Below are positions 24,946-37,659 of a stretch of DNA of 64,000 nucleotides, piece by piece; position 1 is the stretch's first letter; each line of letters opens with the position of its first letter. The stretch is from Sinonovacula constricta (lineage: Eukaryota > Mollusca > Bivalvia > Cardiida > Solecurtidae), in the NCBI GenBank assembly GCA_007844125.1, contig CM017569.1, positions 5,880,964 to 5,944,963 of the forward strand, given 5' to 3'. The notes under the pieces are model-generated. The model had not been told where the DNA came from, ran no database searches, and saw only the letters and a program-made list of their open reading frames with translations. The position numbers and the translations under genes were made by a program.

Positions 24946-25374
24946 TCACACTTTAGACAGGTATGAGCCTAGTGATGTCTCCCTGGTGATGTTCACCGCC
25001 ACCAGCAGCAGCCTTGCTTTAAAGAATCTTCTCTGTCCCAGAAATACAGAACTTCCCTTCGCTACTCCGACGGACTTTCCTCCTCGCCTCGCATTCACAT
25101 TGCCCATCCCATGCATCGGCCGTTCACTCGGCTCAGCGGAGAGGAGTTTTTTCCGATAGCAACAACGAAAAATCGGATTCTTCAGAGCACCGGCTTTATC
25201 AGAGCAACAAGGAGATAAACCTGAAGATAGGTAATCTAGATTTCGAAATGACCGGTGTCCGGTCGTCGTTAGCAAACCACGTATACGGTTTCCACCTTTA
25301 CTATGTAAACATAATAAAGTGCACATGAACAGACAGGTAACATAATTTCCCTTCAATTTGCTGATCAAGTACAT
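24946..25374 (-). CDS. GC-rich coding-like patch, product unknown
   Basis: About 24950-25290 stands out as GC-rich with several CpGs. A 142-codon minus-strand frame covers it, including HGMGNVNARRGGKSVGVAKG and GQRRFFKARLLLVAVN near the C-terminus. The plus strand is also open for about 57 codons over the same patch (starting MFTATSSSLALKNLLCPRNT near 24989), so strand is uncertain. The contrast with its surroundings suggests an exon or an inserted transposon fragment. I do not recognise either translation. Confidence 0.3.
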   Translation of the reverse strand: MYLISKLKGNYVTCLFMCTLLCLHSKGGNRIRGLLTTTGHRSFRNLDYLSSGLSPCCSDKAGALKNPIFRCCYRKKLLSAEPSERPMHGMGNVNARRGGKSVGVAKGSSVFLGQRRFFKARLLLVAVNITRETSLGSYLSKV

Positions 25375-25379
25375 ATATA

Positions 25380-26105
25380 TAGTAAAATTAAAACTTATGG
25401 TATCGAACTATCTATCATCTGACGAGCTCATGATTAGTTACGTACATGTAGCTGCAGGTGTTTGATAACACCGGCCATTGACAATGTTAATTGAACATTA
25501 TACAGAAGTGTTGTTTCTCGTGACTTATGCTGACCTTAGCCTTAGGTTAAGTTGTATATGACATTATTTATATACTTAAAATGTCATTGACAAGAAATGG
25601 GTTTCTAGCACACATGTGCAGTTTCTAATCCAGTCTCGTCAGTGATGATTTTTACGAGTTGCTTCATGTTGCAGTTTGCTGAAAGTCCAAAATTTTATAT
25701 CAGTTATAGAATTTTATTTCAGTTACTAGTGAAACCAATATCTGTACAGGGCAACTGCTGCTGCCTGATATCAGAAAATGATGCTATATGCGGGTTTTCA
25801 TGGCTTCCGTCCTAAAATATTGCGGTCATTTCTAGTATAATTTGCGTCCGATATCTTAGACTGAATCCTTTTCTTTACTTCTAGACTTAAAGGTTAAGTG
25901 TAAACATACACATCCGCCAACAAATTATTGAAACGTATTAAGGTATGTCAACCCTAAATGCAAATAAATATAATCTGACTTCAATATAGGCCCGGCTTTG
26001 CCATGAAAATGTCGTATTGTACAAATGCAGTCAATGTATAATATGCGTCTATATGTTGATATACATGGTCCGAAATCAAACTCTGCCCTACAACTGCGAG
26101 GCAAA
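25380..26105. other. AT-rich non-coding stretch
   Basis: Nothing recognisable. A 99-codon minus frame (25925-26224) runs into the adjoining repeat and is treated as chance. Confidence 0.4.
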
Positions 26106-26111
26106 CAAATC

Positions 26112-26413
26112 TCAGCGCTGGGACATTTTGTATTCAAATAGATCGCTTTTCTTTTCATTGCTTGCATTTGAGAAAACTCGTCAGGAAGTGCGAGGTTAAA
26201 GCTCTGTAAAACCGGTTTAAGCACCCCAGTCGGTCCATTTTGCCGACTGACCGTTCCAAGGTGGTAACTGACGGGTTTGCTCTTTTCGTTAAATGACTTA
26301 TCGCAAATTTGTTCTTACTTTTAATATGGCTTGCAGGTGAAATACCTTTGTTCTGTGCCTTTTTGGAGTTTGATATATGTTGCAATGCTCATAGGACTTT
26401 GTCATATATTCTT
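26112..26413 (+). repeat. hairpin-cored interspersed repeat, copy 1 (best copy)
   Basis: The longest and cleanest copy of a roughly 300-bp family found elsewhere in the window. Order: TTGGACATTTTGTATT-like head; CATTGCTTGCATTTGAGAA; GTCAGGAAGTGCGAGGTTAA; ACCGGTTTAAGCACC; a perfect 7-bp inverted repeat CAGTCGG (26227-26233) and CCGACTG (26243-26249); CCGTTCCAAGGTGGTAACTG; a T-rich body; and the tail TATGTTGCAATGCTCATAGG, then ATATATTCTT. No reading frame or polymerase III boxes are obvious. It could be a SINE with a non-tRNA head, a MITE-like element or a LINE tail fragment. Confidence 0.8.
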
Positions 26414-26529
26414 AATCAGAAATAAAAAAACAACATAATGAAACATTAGAATCCTTATTACCCTTTAACTTTTACAAATACATATGGCGAAAATTTATAA
26501 ATTCCATGTGATTCTTAACTGTTAATTCG

Positions 26530-26622
26530 TCAAGGGAACGGTAAAGAACTTGTTTTGGAGCAACCAAATAAAATATTCAAAGTGGTTAAAGTGACTTCTG
26601 GTCTCTTGAGAATGTCCGCCAT
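26530..26622 (-). CDS. short minus-strand ORF starting at an ATGGCGGAC motif
   Basis: On the minus strand CCAAATGGCGGACATTCTC opens a 30-codon frame beginning MADILKRPEVTLTTLNI. The ATGGCGG context matches the YY1-type motif found at many animal transcription and translation starts, with an A at position -3. No donor with a strong GTRAGT is seen. It could be the first coding exon of a minus-strand gene or chance. Confidence 0.15.
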   Translation of the reverse strand: MADILKRPEVTLTTLNILFGCSKTSSLPFP

Positions 26623-26639
26623 TTGGTTACACATCCGAG

Positions 26640-27830
26640 CGATTTGGATTTTAAGAAAGGAAACCTACAAACGTATTTATGACGGGCACATGGTTACATG
26701 GTAACCGATTTAACTAGTTAACATATCATATTGGGCGTCGCTCTGGGAGTTGTGGAAAGTACATGGAGCCGTGAATAATCTGGTGGATGATTGTAAACCT
26801 AGCCTTCACACAACTGATGTGTTATCATTGATGGTCCACGAACTACACGAAGAGTCGGATGAACGATAATAATAAATGGCTCCATTGATATGTAATGTGA
26901 CCTAAGTAACAACGTGTTAAAATATGTAGGTCACTTGTTGAATTACGATTATGGGCTGAATTTGAGCTGACTTTCGATTTAAACGTTAAAAATTTAAATA
27001 ACTTAAACCTTCACCCTGGGGGTCCTTACCGGGGAAATTTTTAATATTGATACTGCAGAAAATGTGAACGCGGCATGATAAGTGGTGCATGCAACTATTT
27101 TGTTCTAACCCAGACGAGAATCCATCACTAATTTGCTAACTATGTACGACTCTCGTATACTTGAATATTTAATTGAAATAAACACCGTTATACACCACAT
27201 ATTCTAAAACATTAAAAACAAATCAAGCGACATAGGCGACTACGAACTAACCAAGACAGGTTAAATATTTCATATTCTTTAAAACAACAAGTGCATTTAT
27301 AGACATTTGGTACATGTGGATTTGTTTTTTACATTTCCAAAACACATTTTTCATATTTTCCTTTAACTTCACATTCACGAAACACTTTATAAAACAAACA
27401 ATTATGAAGATGTATATCGTTTGAATTGAAACCGGTTTAAACAATTCTAGGTAATAAACCATTAGGTTCATTTGTGCATATAATAAAATGGTGATATCTT
27501 AGCTTTGTTCAATTGAAAATAAACACCCGATTTTATATTGTATATTATTTTTTTTAAAATATGCAATCAGTATTTTCATATTTCATGAGGCATACGAATA
27601 AAATAGTTTACAATAGCAACTAGTCAAAACAGTGAAAGAGCCGTCAATTTCTATTATTAAAATACGTATAATAGAATGGTATGTGTATCAAGATGTATAA
27701 GCTAATATATTGACTTCATCTGAAATTAACATTTTATTTATTTGAGACAGATATAGCAAATATTAAGAGGAATGGATTTATGGATTTTCTCTATCGCGTA
27801 CAAACTTTTAGATTTTATTAATAACTGAGC
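26640..27830. other. AT-rich non-coding stretch
   Basis: One 74-codon minus frame at 27247 is uncharacterised. No other feature is seen. Confidence 0.4.
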
Positions 27831-27834
27831 GAAT

Positions 27835-27904
27835 TATTATACTATTACTACACCTACTACTGCTACGAATACTACTACTTCTACTACTACTACTACTACT
27901 ACTG

Positions 27905-27949
<45 letters not shown>

Positions 27950-27991
27950 TTACTACTACTACTACTGCTACTACTACTACTTCTACTACTT

Positions 27992-28033
<42 letters not shown>

Positions 28034-28103
28034 TTACTACTACTACTTCCACTACTACTTCTACTACTACTACTTCTACTACTACTACTACTACTACTAC
28101 TAC

Positions 28104-28174
<71 letters not shown>

Positions 28175-28340
28175 ATTTGCTACTATTACTATTACTACTA
28201 CTATTACTAATATTACTACTAATATTACTACTACAACTGCTACTACTACTACAACTACAAAGTATTACTACTATTACTACTACCACTACTACTCCATTGT
28301 ACTGCTACTATTACTACTGCTACTGCTGCCACTATAACTA
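27835..28340. repeat. (TAC)n trinucleotide microsatellite with TGC, TTC and ATT interruptions
   Basis: About 500 bp of TAC/ACT repeats broken by scattered variant triplets and a few frame slips (for example ACTACACTAC near 28100). Open frames on the minus strand of poly-Val and poly-Ser are artefacts of the repeat. The length is unusual. Confidence 0.97.
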
Positions 28341-28343
28341 CCG

Positions 28344-28345
<2 letters not shown>

Positions 28346-28431
<86 letters not shown>
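28346..28431. repeat. (AAT)n microsatellite
   Basis: A pure run of about 28 AAT triplets adjoining the (TAC)n tract after a short unique CCGGG junction. Confidence 0.97.
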
Positions 28432-28434
28432 TGA

Positions 28435-30420
28435 CCCTTTATTATTCGCGGCTGAATTAAATAAGTATATGCGAATTATCAATGCAACTTTGCAGACAGC
28501 TTACTTAAAAAAGTCAGTCGATATTTGAAAGCAATAACTTTGTAAAACTAAGGACAGAACATGCATTTAAATGTCTAAATACGATCAAAAAAATTTGACT
28601 TTGCAAATATATTTTATCCTATTCTTGTGTGACTAACCACATACAATTTGTAGAACGCTTCAATGCTGTATATCTTAAGTACTTTAGATCTATATGTCTT
28701 CCCGCAAAACAATGCATTTAATTCCAATCAGTTTAAAACAAAAGAATGACACTAACGACTGGTCAAGAGTGTAATGATTCACTTAAATTTAACAAAGGAG
28801 CAGCTATTAGCCGATTAAAGGCCGAAATCCTGAAATATTTAAAGTTAAGCGTCTTCTGTAAACGTTGTGATAGCCGCAAGACTCATTGACGTAGTCGGTA
28901 GTACTAAAGTGCGCAGAAATACACTGACATACACTGAATTGCAATACAAGAGGTCATGGAATTTTGGCATTGCCTTTCAACCGTAAGCCGTTTAAACTGG
29001 AAAATGTTAAGCAACGTTCATCTTTAAATTAAAGCGTCCCGATTACTTATAAGCGAAGTAGGTATAAATATGAAATCTACGCACTTAACAAAACATCTTT
29101 CTTTAAACTTCCGAATGAGGACGATTTGTAAATAACCATTAGACGAAGAGAGGAACTAGCTGTTAGCATCGATGACTGACAAGTACACGTGTTCAGGCGG
29201 ATATGTTACCACCTTCTACTCAGGTGTCAGTGCTTTGGTTTATATCTCGGATATTCTATCTTTGCGGGTAAACAGGAAGGTTCTTACAGCAAATAAACAC
29301 ACACGCGTTTCAAGTTAAAGGTGTAGTTCTTATCCTGTTGAGTAAGAGTTGATGAGAATAGACAGAGACTCAAATTTCAGATCGGCCTTTTTGATCAGAA
29401 TTTACACGGTTGCTGGTCTTCAGTGCTGCGTTATGTTAGCTATAAGTATATTTGTAAAACCAAACACAATGTTGAATATGGTGTATTGAAATGCAGACGT
29501 GTAAGGCAGTATGAACTCTAGTATAAGTAGAACGAGTGAACAGCTATAATTTGTTAGGAAGCTTTCACTAAGTTAAACAGTAGGAGAACGTCTACTATTT
29601 AACACATACTAACTGGTTTCCTTGACACTCACAGCAGGATATGTTCACGTTAATTATTTTACATTAACAATGACTAGTTACCAGTCAATGCTAATGTAGA
29701 ATAATGTAACGCCTAAAGCAAGCTAATATTTAACACATTGTTTTCGATATATTTGTTCACGGAGTGCTGTTCAGAGAAATGTGTGATGTGACTGTTACGT
29801 TTAGTTTAAATTCAAATACAAATTTGTTCGCACTAGTGTATTGAACTTCAGTTCCCAAATACTTTACCAGGTATAACAAACCACGTCTGTTGAAAATATC
29901 AAAAACATTTTCTAAAATTGTCACTTTACATCGGGTGTTATGCAGGGCATACCAGGGTTTAAATTGGTGTGTATATCTGGCGTCGTTACATCGGCACATA
30001 CTTATTTAGCAAATATGCGTTTTCCGGCTGAAGTAAAAAGACAATATCAAAATTGTAATCAATAAAGTTCAGCTTTAATTTACACACTTTTCAAGGAAGA
30101 CGTGTTTCTATTGGATGGCCACCGTATGGGTCAAAGAACTGATGTTAATGTCGAAATCTCATTTGGTCTGTTGGGTTGCCGATGTGAACCTGTCTAACCG
30201 TAGCTCAAACTGTGCGTAACTTGATAATATTAACATAAAATCAGCAAACTGCTACATATTTTGTATACAGAAGAAAAATTTTTAACACTTCGTCTCTGGT
30301 AATTTTATTATTGATTCAATAATTTAGTTTCATTTACAATGAAAAAATGTAAAGTTATTCTTTTAATGACGTCGTTACTTTATATCTAAGGATGAAATAC
30401 GTCATCGCATAGACGGTTTT
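28435..30420. other. AT-rich non-coding stretch
   Basis: Nothing recognisable. An 80-codon minus frame at 29757 is treated as chance. Confidence 0.4.
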
Positions 30421-30424
30421 GTTT

Positions 30425-30702
30425 CTAATATATCGGGTTTATCTTCATTTATTACATTTAAGAAACACCTCAAGAAGTGCGAGTTTAGAACTCTGTACAA
30501 CCGGTTAAATCTCCTTAGTCGGTTCCATTTGCCAACTGATCGTTCCAAGGCCGTATCTGTTGAGATTGCTCTAGTTGTTCAATGATTCGTCACAGATTTG
30601 TTCCTTTTTTTTGTATTTGGCTTGCATAATGAATACTTTGCCCTTTGCCTTTTCAAGTTTAAGTATATGTTGCAATGCCCATAGGTCTATATATATTTCT
30701 TT
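30425..30702 (+). repeat. hairpin-cored interspersed repeat, copy 2 (diverged)
   Basis: Aligns with copy 1 from AAGAAGTGCGAGTTTAGA through ACCGGTTAAATCTCCTTAGTC, CGTTCCAAGGC and the tail TATGTTGCAATGCCCATAGG. The inverted repeat has drifted (AGTCGGT versus GCCAACT), so the stem is imperfect. Confidence 0.75.
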
Positions 30703-30704
30703 AG

Positions 30705-31405
30705 GGTATTAGCTTTCGCGGGTACGCATCAGTTCTTAGTTAGCGGAGCTTACTTGTATTATAGAACTTCTTAATAAAAGAACATTAAAAAAGAAATCGG
30801 ATGACTTTTGCAACAATTGGCCATGACATAAGCTTAAGAAGCAGGCGTTAGTCTACATTAATACATTGATAAAACAAACAAAAAGCTCATGTTTGGGAAC
30901 GTTTTCGTAATATTCAGAGAAATCATTAGAAACTTCTAAGTACAAGCCTTACAGGTTACTGCATCACTCCTTTAGAATAGTTTTCGACAGAGCCTAATTC
31001 TCACCCATCATACACTCTCTCTGGCATCGGTTTACGGCATGAATGTTGTCCTATAACATTTTACAATAGTCCAATTATGAAGTACGCTACGTCACATGGG
31101 TGTCCTTTATCTTGTTTTCTAGGTCTAGTTATCTTGACTGTGAACATGACATCGAAAAGTAGTTTGTTAGATAATTAAAACAATTTACTTGAGTATGAAA
31201 CGTACACTTTATTTGGATAAATGTAGGAAAAGAAATTTATGTGGCGCAGATAAGTGTAATTATCTTTTACTTACATTTTGGGCGTGGCTAAGACATCCCT
31301 AACAAAGCAGTCAGCCACATATAGGCTTTTTTTTCACATCACCGGCAAAAACTTTATAATAACACACATATTTTTAATAAAATGATGTAGTGCTTAGATT
31401 TGATG
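30705..31405. other. AT-rich non-coding stretch
   Basis: I see nothing identifiable in this interval. Confidence 0.4.
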
Positions 31406-31410
31406 TTTTA

Positions 31411-31580
31411 CTGTATTTACTGTATTGTATCTGTATTAACTGTATTGTATCTGTATTTACTGTATTGTATCTGTATTTACTGTATTGTATCGGTATTTAC
31501 TGTATTGTATCGGTATTAACTGTATTGTATCTGTATTTACTGTATTGTATCTGTATTTACTGTATTGTATCAGTATTCAC
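31411..31580. repeat. 20-bp minisatellite, eight and a half copies
   Basis: Units of TGTATTGTATCTGTATTTAC start at 31421 and every 20 bp to 31561, preceded by a half unit at 31411. Variants are CGG for CTG and TTAAC for TTTAC. The 80-codon frame across it (rich in C, I, Y, L and V) is a repeat artefact. Confidence 0.95.
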
Positions 31581-31584
31581 TGAA

Positions 31585-34500
31585 TTCCCTCGAATTGGAT
31601 TTCTGTGTCATTCATTTACATGTTTAACTTGATCTATGAATAATTCACTATATGGTCTCCCTTTTTTAATATATCTTTTCCTATTGGATTAAATATTCAG
31701 TTAGTTTTTGTTCCATTTTAACATCTGTAAAAACCTTTAATATCAGAGAGTATGTTTTTCGAACTGTTGCATGTATGTCTTATCTCAAGTATTGTCTGAA
31801 TTATTACCTGTGTCCAGGTCTCCATGTGTATGATGTGTTCATATAATCTTGAAGACTTGGTTTGGTAGTGATTGTGTGAATTGCAAATGTATTGTTCTAA
31901 GGTTAAAATAATTGGCAGTAAACCCACATAAAGTATTGAAGTTTGAATGTTTTATTAAAAGATAGTCAACATTGATTATTTATATATGCCATACGTGTTA
32001 TCTACAGTCATCACAATCTCTTCTAGACGTTAAATGTGTAGCTTTACCTAAGTCAAGCAGATTGTCCCCAAACAAGTAGATCCACTGTCTTTGGACTTCG
32101 TTTCATTTGTATTTCTATGTCAGTGGGTCCTCTCGTCCTAAGTTAAAATTATAATTTATATAGTCTGGTTCCTGACCAGTAAACGTTTCAAGTATCTTAA
32201 TAGCTATATATTTTTCAAGCTTCTAAAGAAAAACAACATCTACTGCGCTGTGGAATGGTTAATTGTTAGATGTCATATAGGCACATGCTATATTTAAATC
32301 ATTACAAAGGTACCAAAAAAAAGCACTTATCCAATAATAAATTCATCTACACAATAAAATTTACTTTCTGTTAAATAGTGTATCTCCTTTTCTAAAGACA
32401 AGCTTTGTCTTTACTTTAGAATGTTTCAAAATTACTAAGGGTCTGTCTTTTTTTCGGTTTATGTTTAATTTATAATAAGTAATCGTCGTAGGGTTTATGA
32501 TATGCACTGGTCACACAAGACATCTCAATAACTTCTAATGAACATGCATGTTACAATTTAATTATAAAACTTCGTTCAAACTATGAACTTAAAATATCCT
32601 AATTGAAAGGTATCTACATCTAGCGACCAAAGATAAATAACTTATAATTGAGTATTTGAATATTTCTGAGATTTTGGCAAACATGTGTTAATAATTACAA
32701 AGATCGCACTATAAATAAGTGAATAAGTTTAGCTTAAAGAATTGCCAGAAGGGTTATAATTGGATTTTTTGTCAAATGAATACAATACATAAATTGGAGT
32801 ATTTTGACTTAGAGTTTTAACATTGGAATGCTATTATTTAATTATTTAATATAAACAACTGTTAAGTCTTAGAGGAACCTAGAGGTAGCGAGCCTAAAGC
32901 CTGACCAATATGTATCTACACGAGGGATTTCCATACATTATTGTTTCCCCAACGTCTTCGCCTTTGACATAAACTGTCTTGGCATGCAAGTCGAATTGTT
33001 CTTATGCAATGAGGGTGACCTTTGGTTTAGTAATCTTTGAGGAAACAGCTTTTACATTGGAGGTAATGTTAAATGAACCTAGAAAAAAAAATCAGCCATA
33101 AGATGTTGGCTTTGACCGTCACTACCTATTATACCTAGTCTTGCTTCAGTCTTGTGACAGGCTTAATTCTCGTGATCAACAACAACAACAACATAGCAAA
33201 TTCTGCGTGAAAGTGTGATTTTCCCGAATATTGCACAAAAGGAAAAATGATTCATGTCAGGAATTTCTTTAATGATCAATCCTGAGCTAGGAACTTCAAA
33301 ATCATGGTGTTTTGTATAACGAATGCAGTTAAAAGTTATCTAAACTTATGCGAAGTAAATTTTCTTACTTTCTTAGAATCGGTTAAATGAACAATCGTGT
33401 TTTCTGTTCAATCTAATGATCACTAATATTTTATCATTCTTGGTAAAAAAGAACATTTCATAATATTAAGTTTCCTCTTAACTTTTTCTAGCTGATGTTA
33501 CAAAACATCTACAAAAAACATATAATAAATAAACATATGTGAAATTTCCACCTAGACGAAGGTGAAAACATGCAACTTACATATATAAATAATACGACTT
33601 TTGCGAGACATAGCATGGCTGAGAAAAAAAATCAGCAGCAATATTTACTGAACGATCGGTGTTTTAATCAGTTAATGGAACTCTAACATCACATCTTCTA
33701 ATTGTGTTTCTCAAAAACAGACCAAAATATATAGCACTTTTCCTGCCTGGCTTTGTATATCTTTTTAAACCTAACGTTTAAAGGTGAAATATTACTATCC
33801 TGAAACAAAAACAATCTGTGCTATATCAAAGTTATACAGATGTTTACATGTTGATGCAAGAGCACTCCGTTGAACAGATGTATCAGAAAGATTTCGTGCA
33901 GACGCAATAGCAACCTCAGGCATATCAGAGACAATTTAATAGGCAGAATCTCATTGCATTTATTTAAAGTAATCAAAGCCCTGCAAGTCCTTACTTTGGT
34001 GGTGTAAGCATAACCCTGTTAGCAAGTAGAGGTATGCACATAATATACTAAGTTCAAAATATTAATCTATAAGATTTATTTCGTAAACCCTACACCTCAA
34101 TGATTTTAATCTTAATACCAATTAGATCATTTCTGTCGATCGCGTGAGGTAACTTTAGACAGAGATGCTGAAATGATATGAATGACGTCTCTGATAACCT
34201 GGTAGAGCTCCGCTGGAAGCAGTAAGGATAATCGCATATATCTCTAATTTGCCCCCTCTGTTTGTCTCTTTACTATAATCATATATGAGTGATTATCATT
34301 TGCGAAGTGAACTAGTTGTTTTATTGTCGGGGTTTAACAATGATTAATCGGTTGCATGATGGCTTAACTATAATAATAAATGACCACTATATGCAACCTT
34401 TCATAGGCTAGAAACTTTTATTACTGCCTATTATAAGGCGTATCGCGAATCAAGAAATATCCTACAATGACACAAATAAAAAAGTTTAGTGATCATGAAC

Positions 34501-35050
34501 AAATAAACAAACATTATCAGTAAACGCAAGGTCCACTGCTTAACACTCAATTCCTATATAAAAATTTACATATACTGTATGTATTTAAAGAATATGCACG
34601 TAACAACAGGTATTTTAGTAGAAAAACACAATTTTGGGTTTCTTCCAATGTTTTATACACATATAACATCTATCTACATCTAAGAACAGTTTACAGCAAT
34701 TTCACACCAAAGTTTTACCTTATCTACTCTTGTTGTTGGTTTTTATCAAATTTTAACATCCATGTATGTTGTTATGCTCTCAGTATCTTGTCATGACTTT
34801 GGTTTTCACATCCATCCTCCATCTATCAACATGCTTTGCATTTAATTGCGCCCATTCTAGTGTTGAATCTTCGTTTATCTATAAGGCAAGGAATGTATTT
34901 CTTCCGACAAACTGGTGTGATGCGTGACAGTGACACCATCCGAAAACAAATTGTTTAAAATGACATCATTTCTTATTTTATGACGTTAATACAAAATTCT
35001 GATCGCTTGAACCGCTTTGTTTAAAAATAGTATCTATTTTATCATTGTTT
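31585..35050. other. AT-rich non-coding stretch
   Basis: No gene, RNA gene or repeat family is recognised, except a short (CAA)n run at 33178-33192. Confidence 0.4.
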
Positions 35051-35054
35051 GACT

Positions 35055-35245
35055 TGAAAGGAACCAGCGGAAAGTGGTAGGGGCTTTGCTAAAAGGTCTA
35101 TGCACCCAATTTCCTTCTGCCAAAAAACCGTCCCATGGCGGTAAATATTCTGTGTTTTATTTTATATGAAATGTGTTGCTTTTCATTTTAGCATGTTACA
35201 GGCGTACATGTGTTTTGCTTTTTTAATTTCTATATATGTTGAAAT
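35055..35245 (+). repeat. hairpin-cored interspersed repeat, degenerate copy
   Basis: GGAAAGTGGTAGGGGCTTTG, TCTATGCACCCA, CTGCCAAAAAACCGTCCCAT and GGCGGTAA occur in family order. The tail-like CTATATATGTTGAAAT lies at 35230-35245. Old and diverged; the hairpin is lost. Confidence 0.5.
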
Positions 35246-35903
35246 ATTTACCATGGTATGATATCTTCTCAATACACATTCCTACAAAAATAAAGGATGC
35301 ATTTGAGCCTTATTTAGACAAACGTTTCTGTTTACAGTGTACATGTATGTATTTATCCATTAAGAATGATTATAATATTGGCATGAACCTTTTATGGAAA
35401 AAATCAGTTGAAAGCATCATTCGTCGAATTGCCAAATAACATTACCGGTAGCTTTTTCTAAATCTTGATTGGGATTTTTGAATTAGACATTTAACAATAC
35501 CATTTATTGTGCAACATGCATTTTGCAAATATTAAATAAGGGGGTAAGAAATTTAATATAGGCGATAAGTAACATATGCAATTCGAAAGATGGGCACTAA
35601 ACATTGTTTATGTGAATAGTTTTTTCATTTACTCATATGTTGAGAATGTCAATATTATTCTTTAACAATCAAAATATAATATGTTCTTCACTTATTTGAT
35701 AATCAGAACGTTTGACAAATTTTAACTTAGTTTGAATGTTTCGTATTCATGTATGTAACTGAGATTGGGTGGTCGTAAAGAGGTTTAGTAGAAGGCTGGA
35801 AGGCCATTTAGATGCAGTCCGTAATAGGCTATGGCTACAAGTGAGTTCATTGCAGATGGAGCTTATTATTTACGTGACTGCAGTCTGGTTGGGTCCGGGA
35901 GCC

Positions 35904-36005
35904 GGGCTGTGTGCTTCATTGACTATATGTCTTATATACCAAGGCTGTATGCCTCATAGACCAAGTGTCTTTTATGCAGAGGCTGTGTGCCTCATACACT
36001 TAGTT
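35904..36005. repeat. 38-bp tandem repeat, about 2.7 copies
   Basis: GGGCTGTGTGCTTCATTGAC (35904), AGGCTGTATGCCTCATAGAC (35942) and AGGCTGTGTGCCTCATACAC (35980) repeat at 38-bp spacing. A 97-codon open frame (35769-36062) spans it without recognisable motifs. Confidence 0.75.
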
Positions 36006-36064
36006 ACGTTTTGCTTAATGCTGTCTCTCCCTAGAACAATATATGATCCTGACACATATTAAAT

Positions 36065-37550
36065 ATTGATGTCAGACGCTATTCTTAATGTTTATATCCT
36101 CGCCGAAACCTGTATTTAATTGTGTATTAAATTGAGGTACTATGTTTCTTATTACAAAATGAGCATCAAAGTTATAGGATAATGCGAAATAAAATGAACA
36201 CTGGTGCGGTTTATATAACTTTGAGTTAGTTCGGGCCTTTTACATTAAAACTTAAGTACTTTTTGCCTTTATGCTCTTTGGACAGCTTCAAATAACACTA
36301 AAATATCATTAAACGCAGCATTGCTCGACATATTCCATAAATAAAAGATAATTGAAAAATAACACATTTGAAGCTGTATGTTTTATTTAAGAAACTGTAT
36401 GCTATTATTCAAGGATAGTTCTACTGGGAGAATTAACTGTTAAACTCATAAACAAAAAGCGGTGTAATAACTACAGTATATTCAAACAATGCGATATTCC
36501 ATTAACTTACTAACACATCACGAGGCTTTTTAAAACAAGAAAGCGCAGACTTTAAATGACTTTCAGAATATTAAATAGTCACCTAGAAAGAAGTTGCAGA
36601 TATATTCATACTGAATATTCGATGTGGGTTATAGCTCAGTACAAACAACGCCTGTTACAGTTTACAGGTGATACGTCCGAGAGTAGGGTTCTATAATTTA
36701 AATAATACTAAATGAAAGGCATTCGTCACTTTCTGTACATGTGAATGTTAACTTGTACCGCATTGTCTTATATAACACCAACAAACTATGGTCTAAATTG
36801 AAATACATTCTTAGCTATATTGAAAGTCAACAGATATGGTACTGTGTGAACTCGAAAAAAGTGAGAAATAATGTGTTCACTATGATGAAAAGCACAATGG
36901 TTTCTTAAGTACGTCAACGTATGAGTTGATGTATGTTTGTCAGACATTAAAAAAAACACTTGCACTGTGCGGAGTAAAACCGGATCGGTAACATTTTATT
37001 TATTACGGAAAAGCTGGTGTATTATGTGAAGAGAAGTTGTCTGCAAATTAAACAATATTGTCAGAAATTAAGTAATAGTTTTATTAATAATAACACATTC
37101 GACAAAATATTGCACGTTATCTACAGATAAACTTTCTTAATAGAATTACCCGAAATGATTTAATGTCAAAACATTTCATTTGACAAACTCAACATATTTT
37201 GACCAATACATAACAACAAAGGAAAGAGAGATCCTCAGATTTAAGTCTAAAAAGAAAAAGTAATAGTAACATTATTGCATTTTATATAAGCGTAGCTACC
37301 TACACTAAATGCGAATTGGCATTTGCAGCAAGTATTCACATTTAGCTTAACAACTTACTATTGCCACAATGCATTTCGTATTCCGTTCATATTATATAAA
37401 CTTATTTAATTCGGAAGTCTGGCGTGCTAATAACAACAGCAGTACTTCAAATGTTTGTCACTTTTATTTCCGTTGATTTTATGTCTGCTAAATTTCCTTG
37501 ACAAACATTACTAAAGACAGAACAAGTTATGCGATATATTAATAGCTGTT
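36065..37550. other. AT-rich non-coding stretch
   Basis: I see nothing identifiable in this interval. Confidence 0.4.
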
Positions 37551-37554
37551 CGAT

Positions 37555-37655
<101 letters not shown>

Positions 37656-37659
37656 CAGA

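Noticed and set aside
27837..28482. Open frames rich in Val, Ser, Leu, Ile and Tyr across the trinucleotide tracts
   Set aside because: They are direct translations of (TAC)n and (AAT)n repeats with no other coding evidence.
31390..31632. 80-codon Cys/Ile/Tyr-rich frame
   Set aside because: It follows a 20-bp minisatellite, and the peptide is a product of the repeat.
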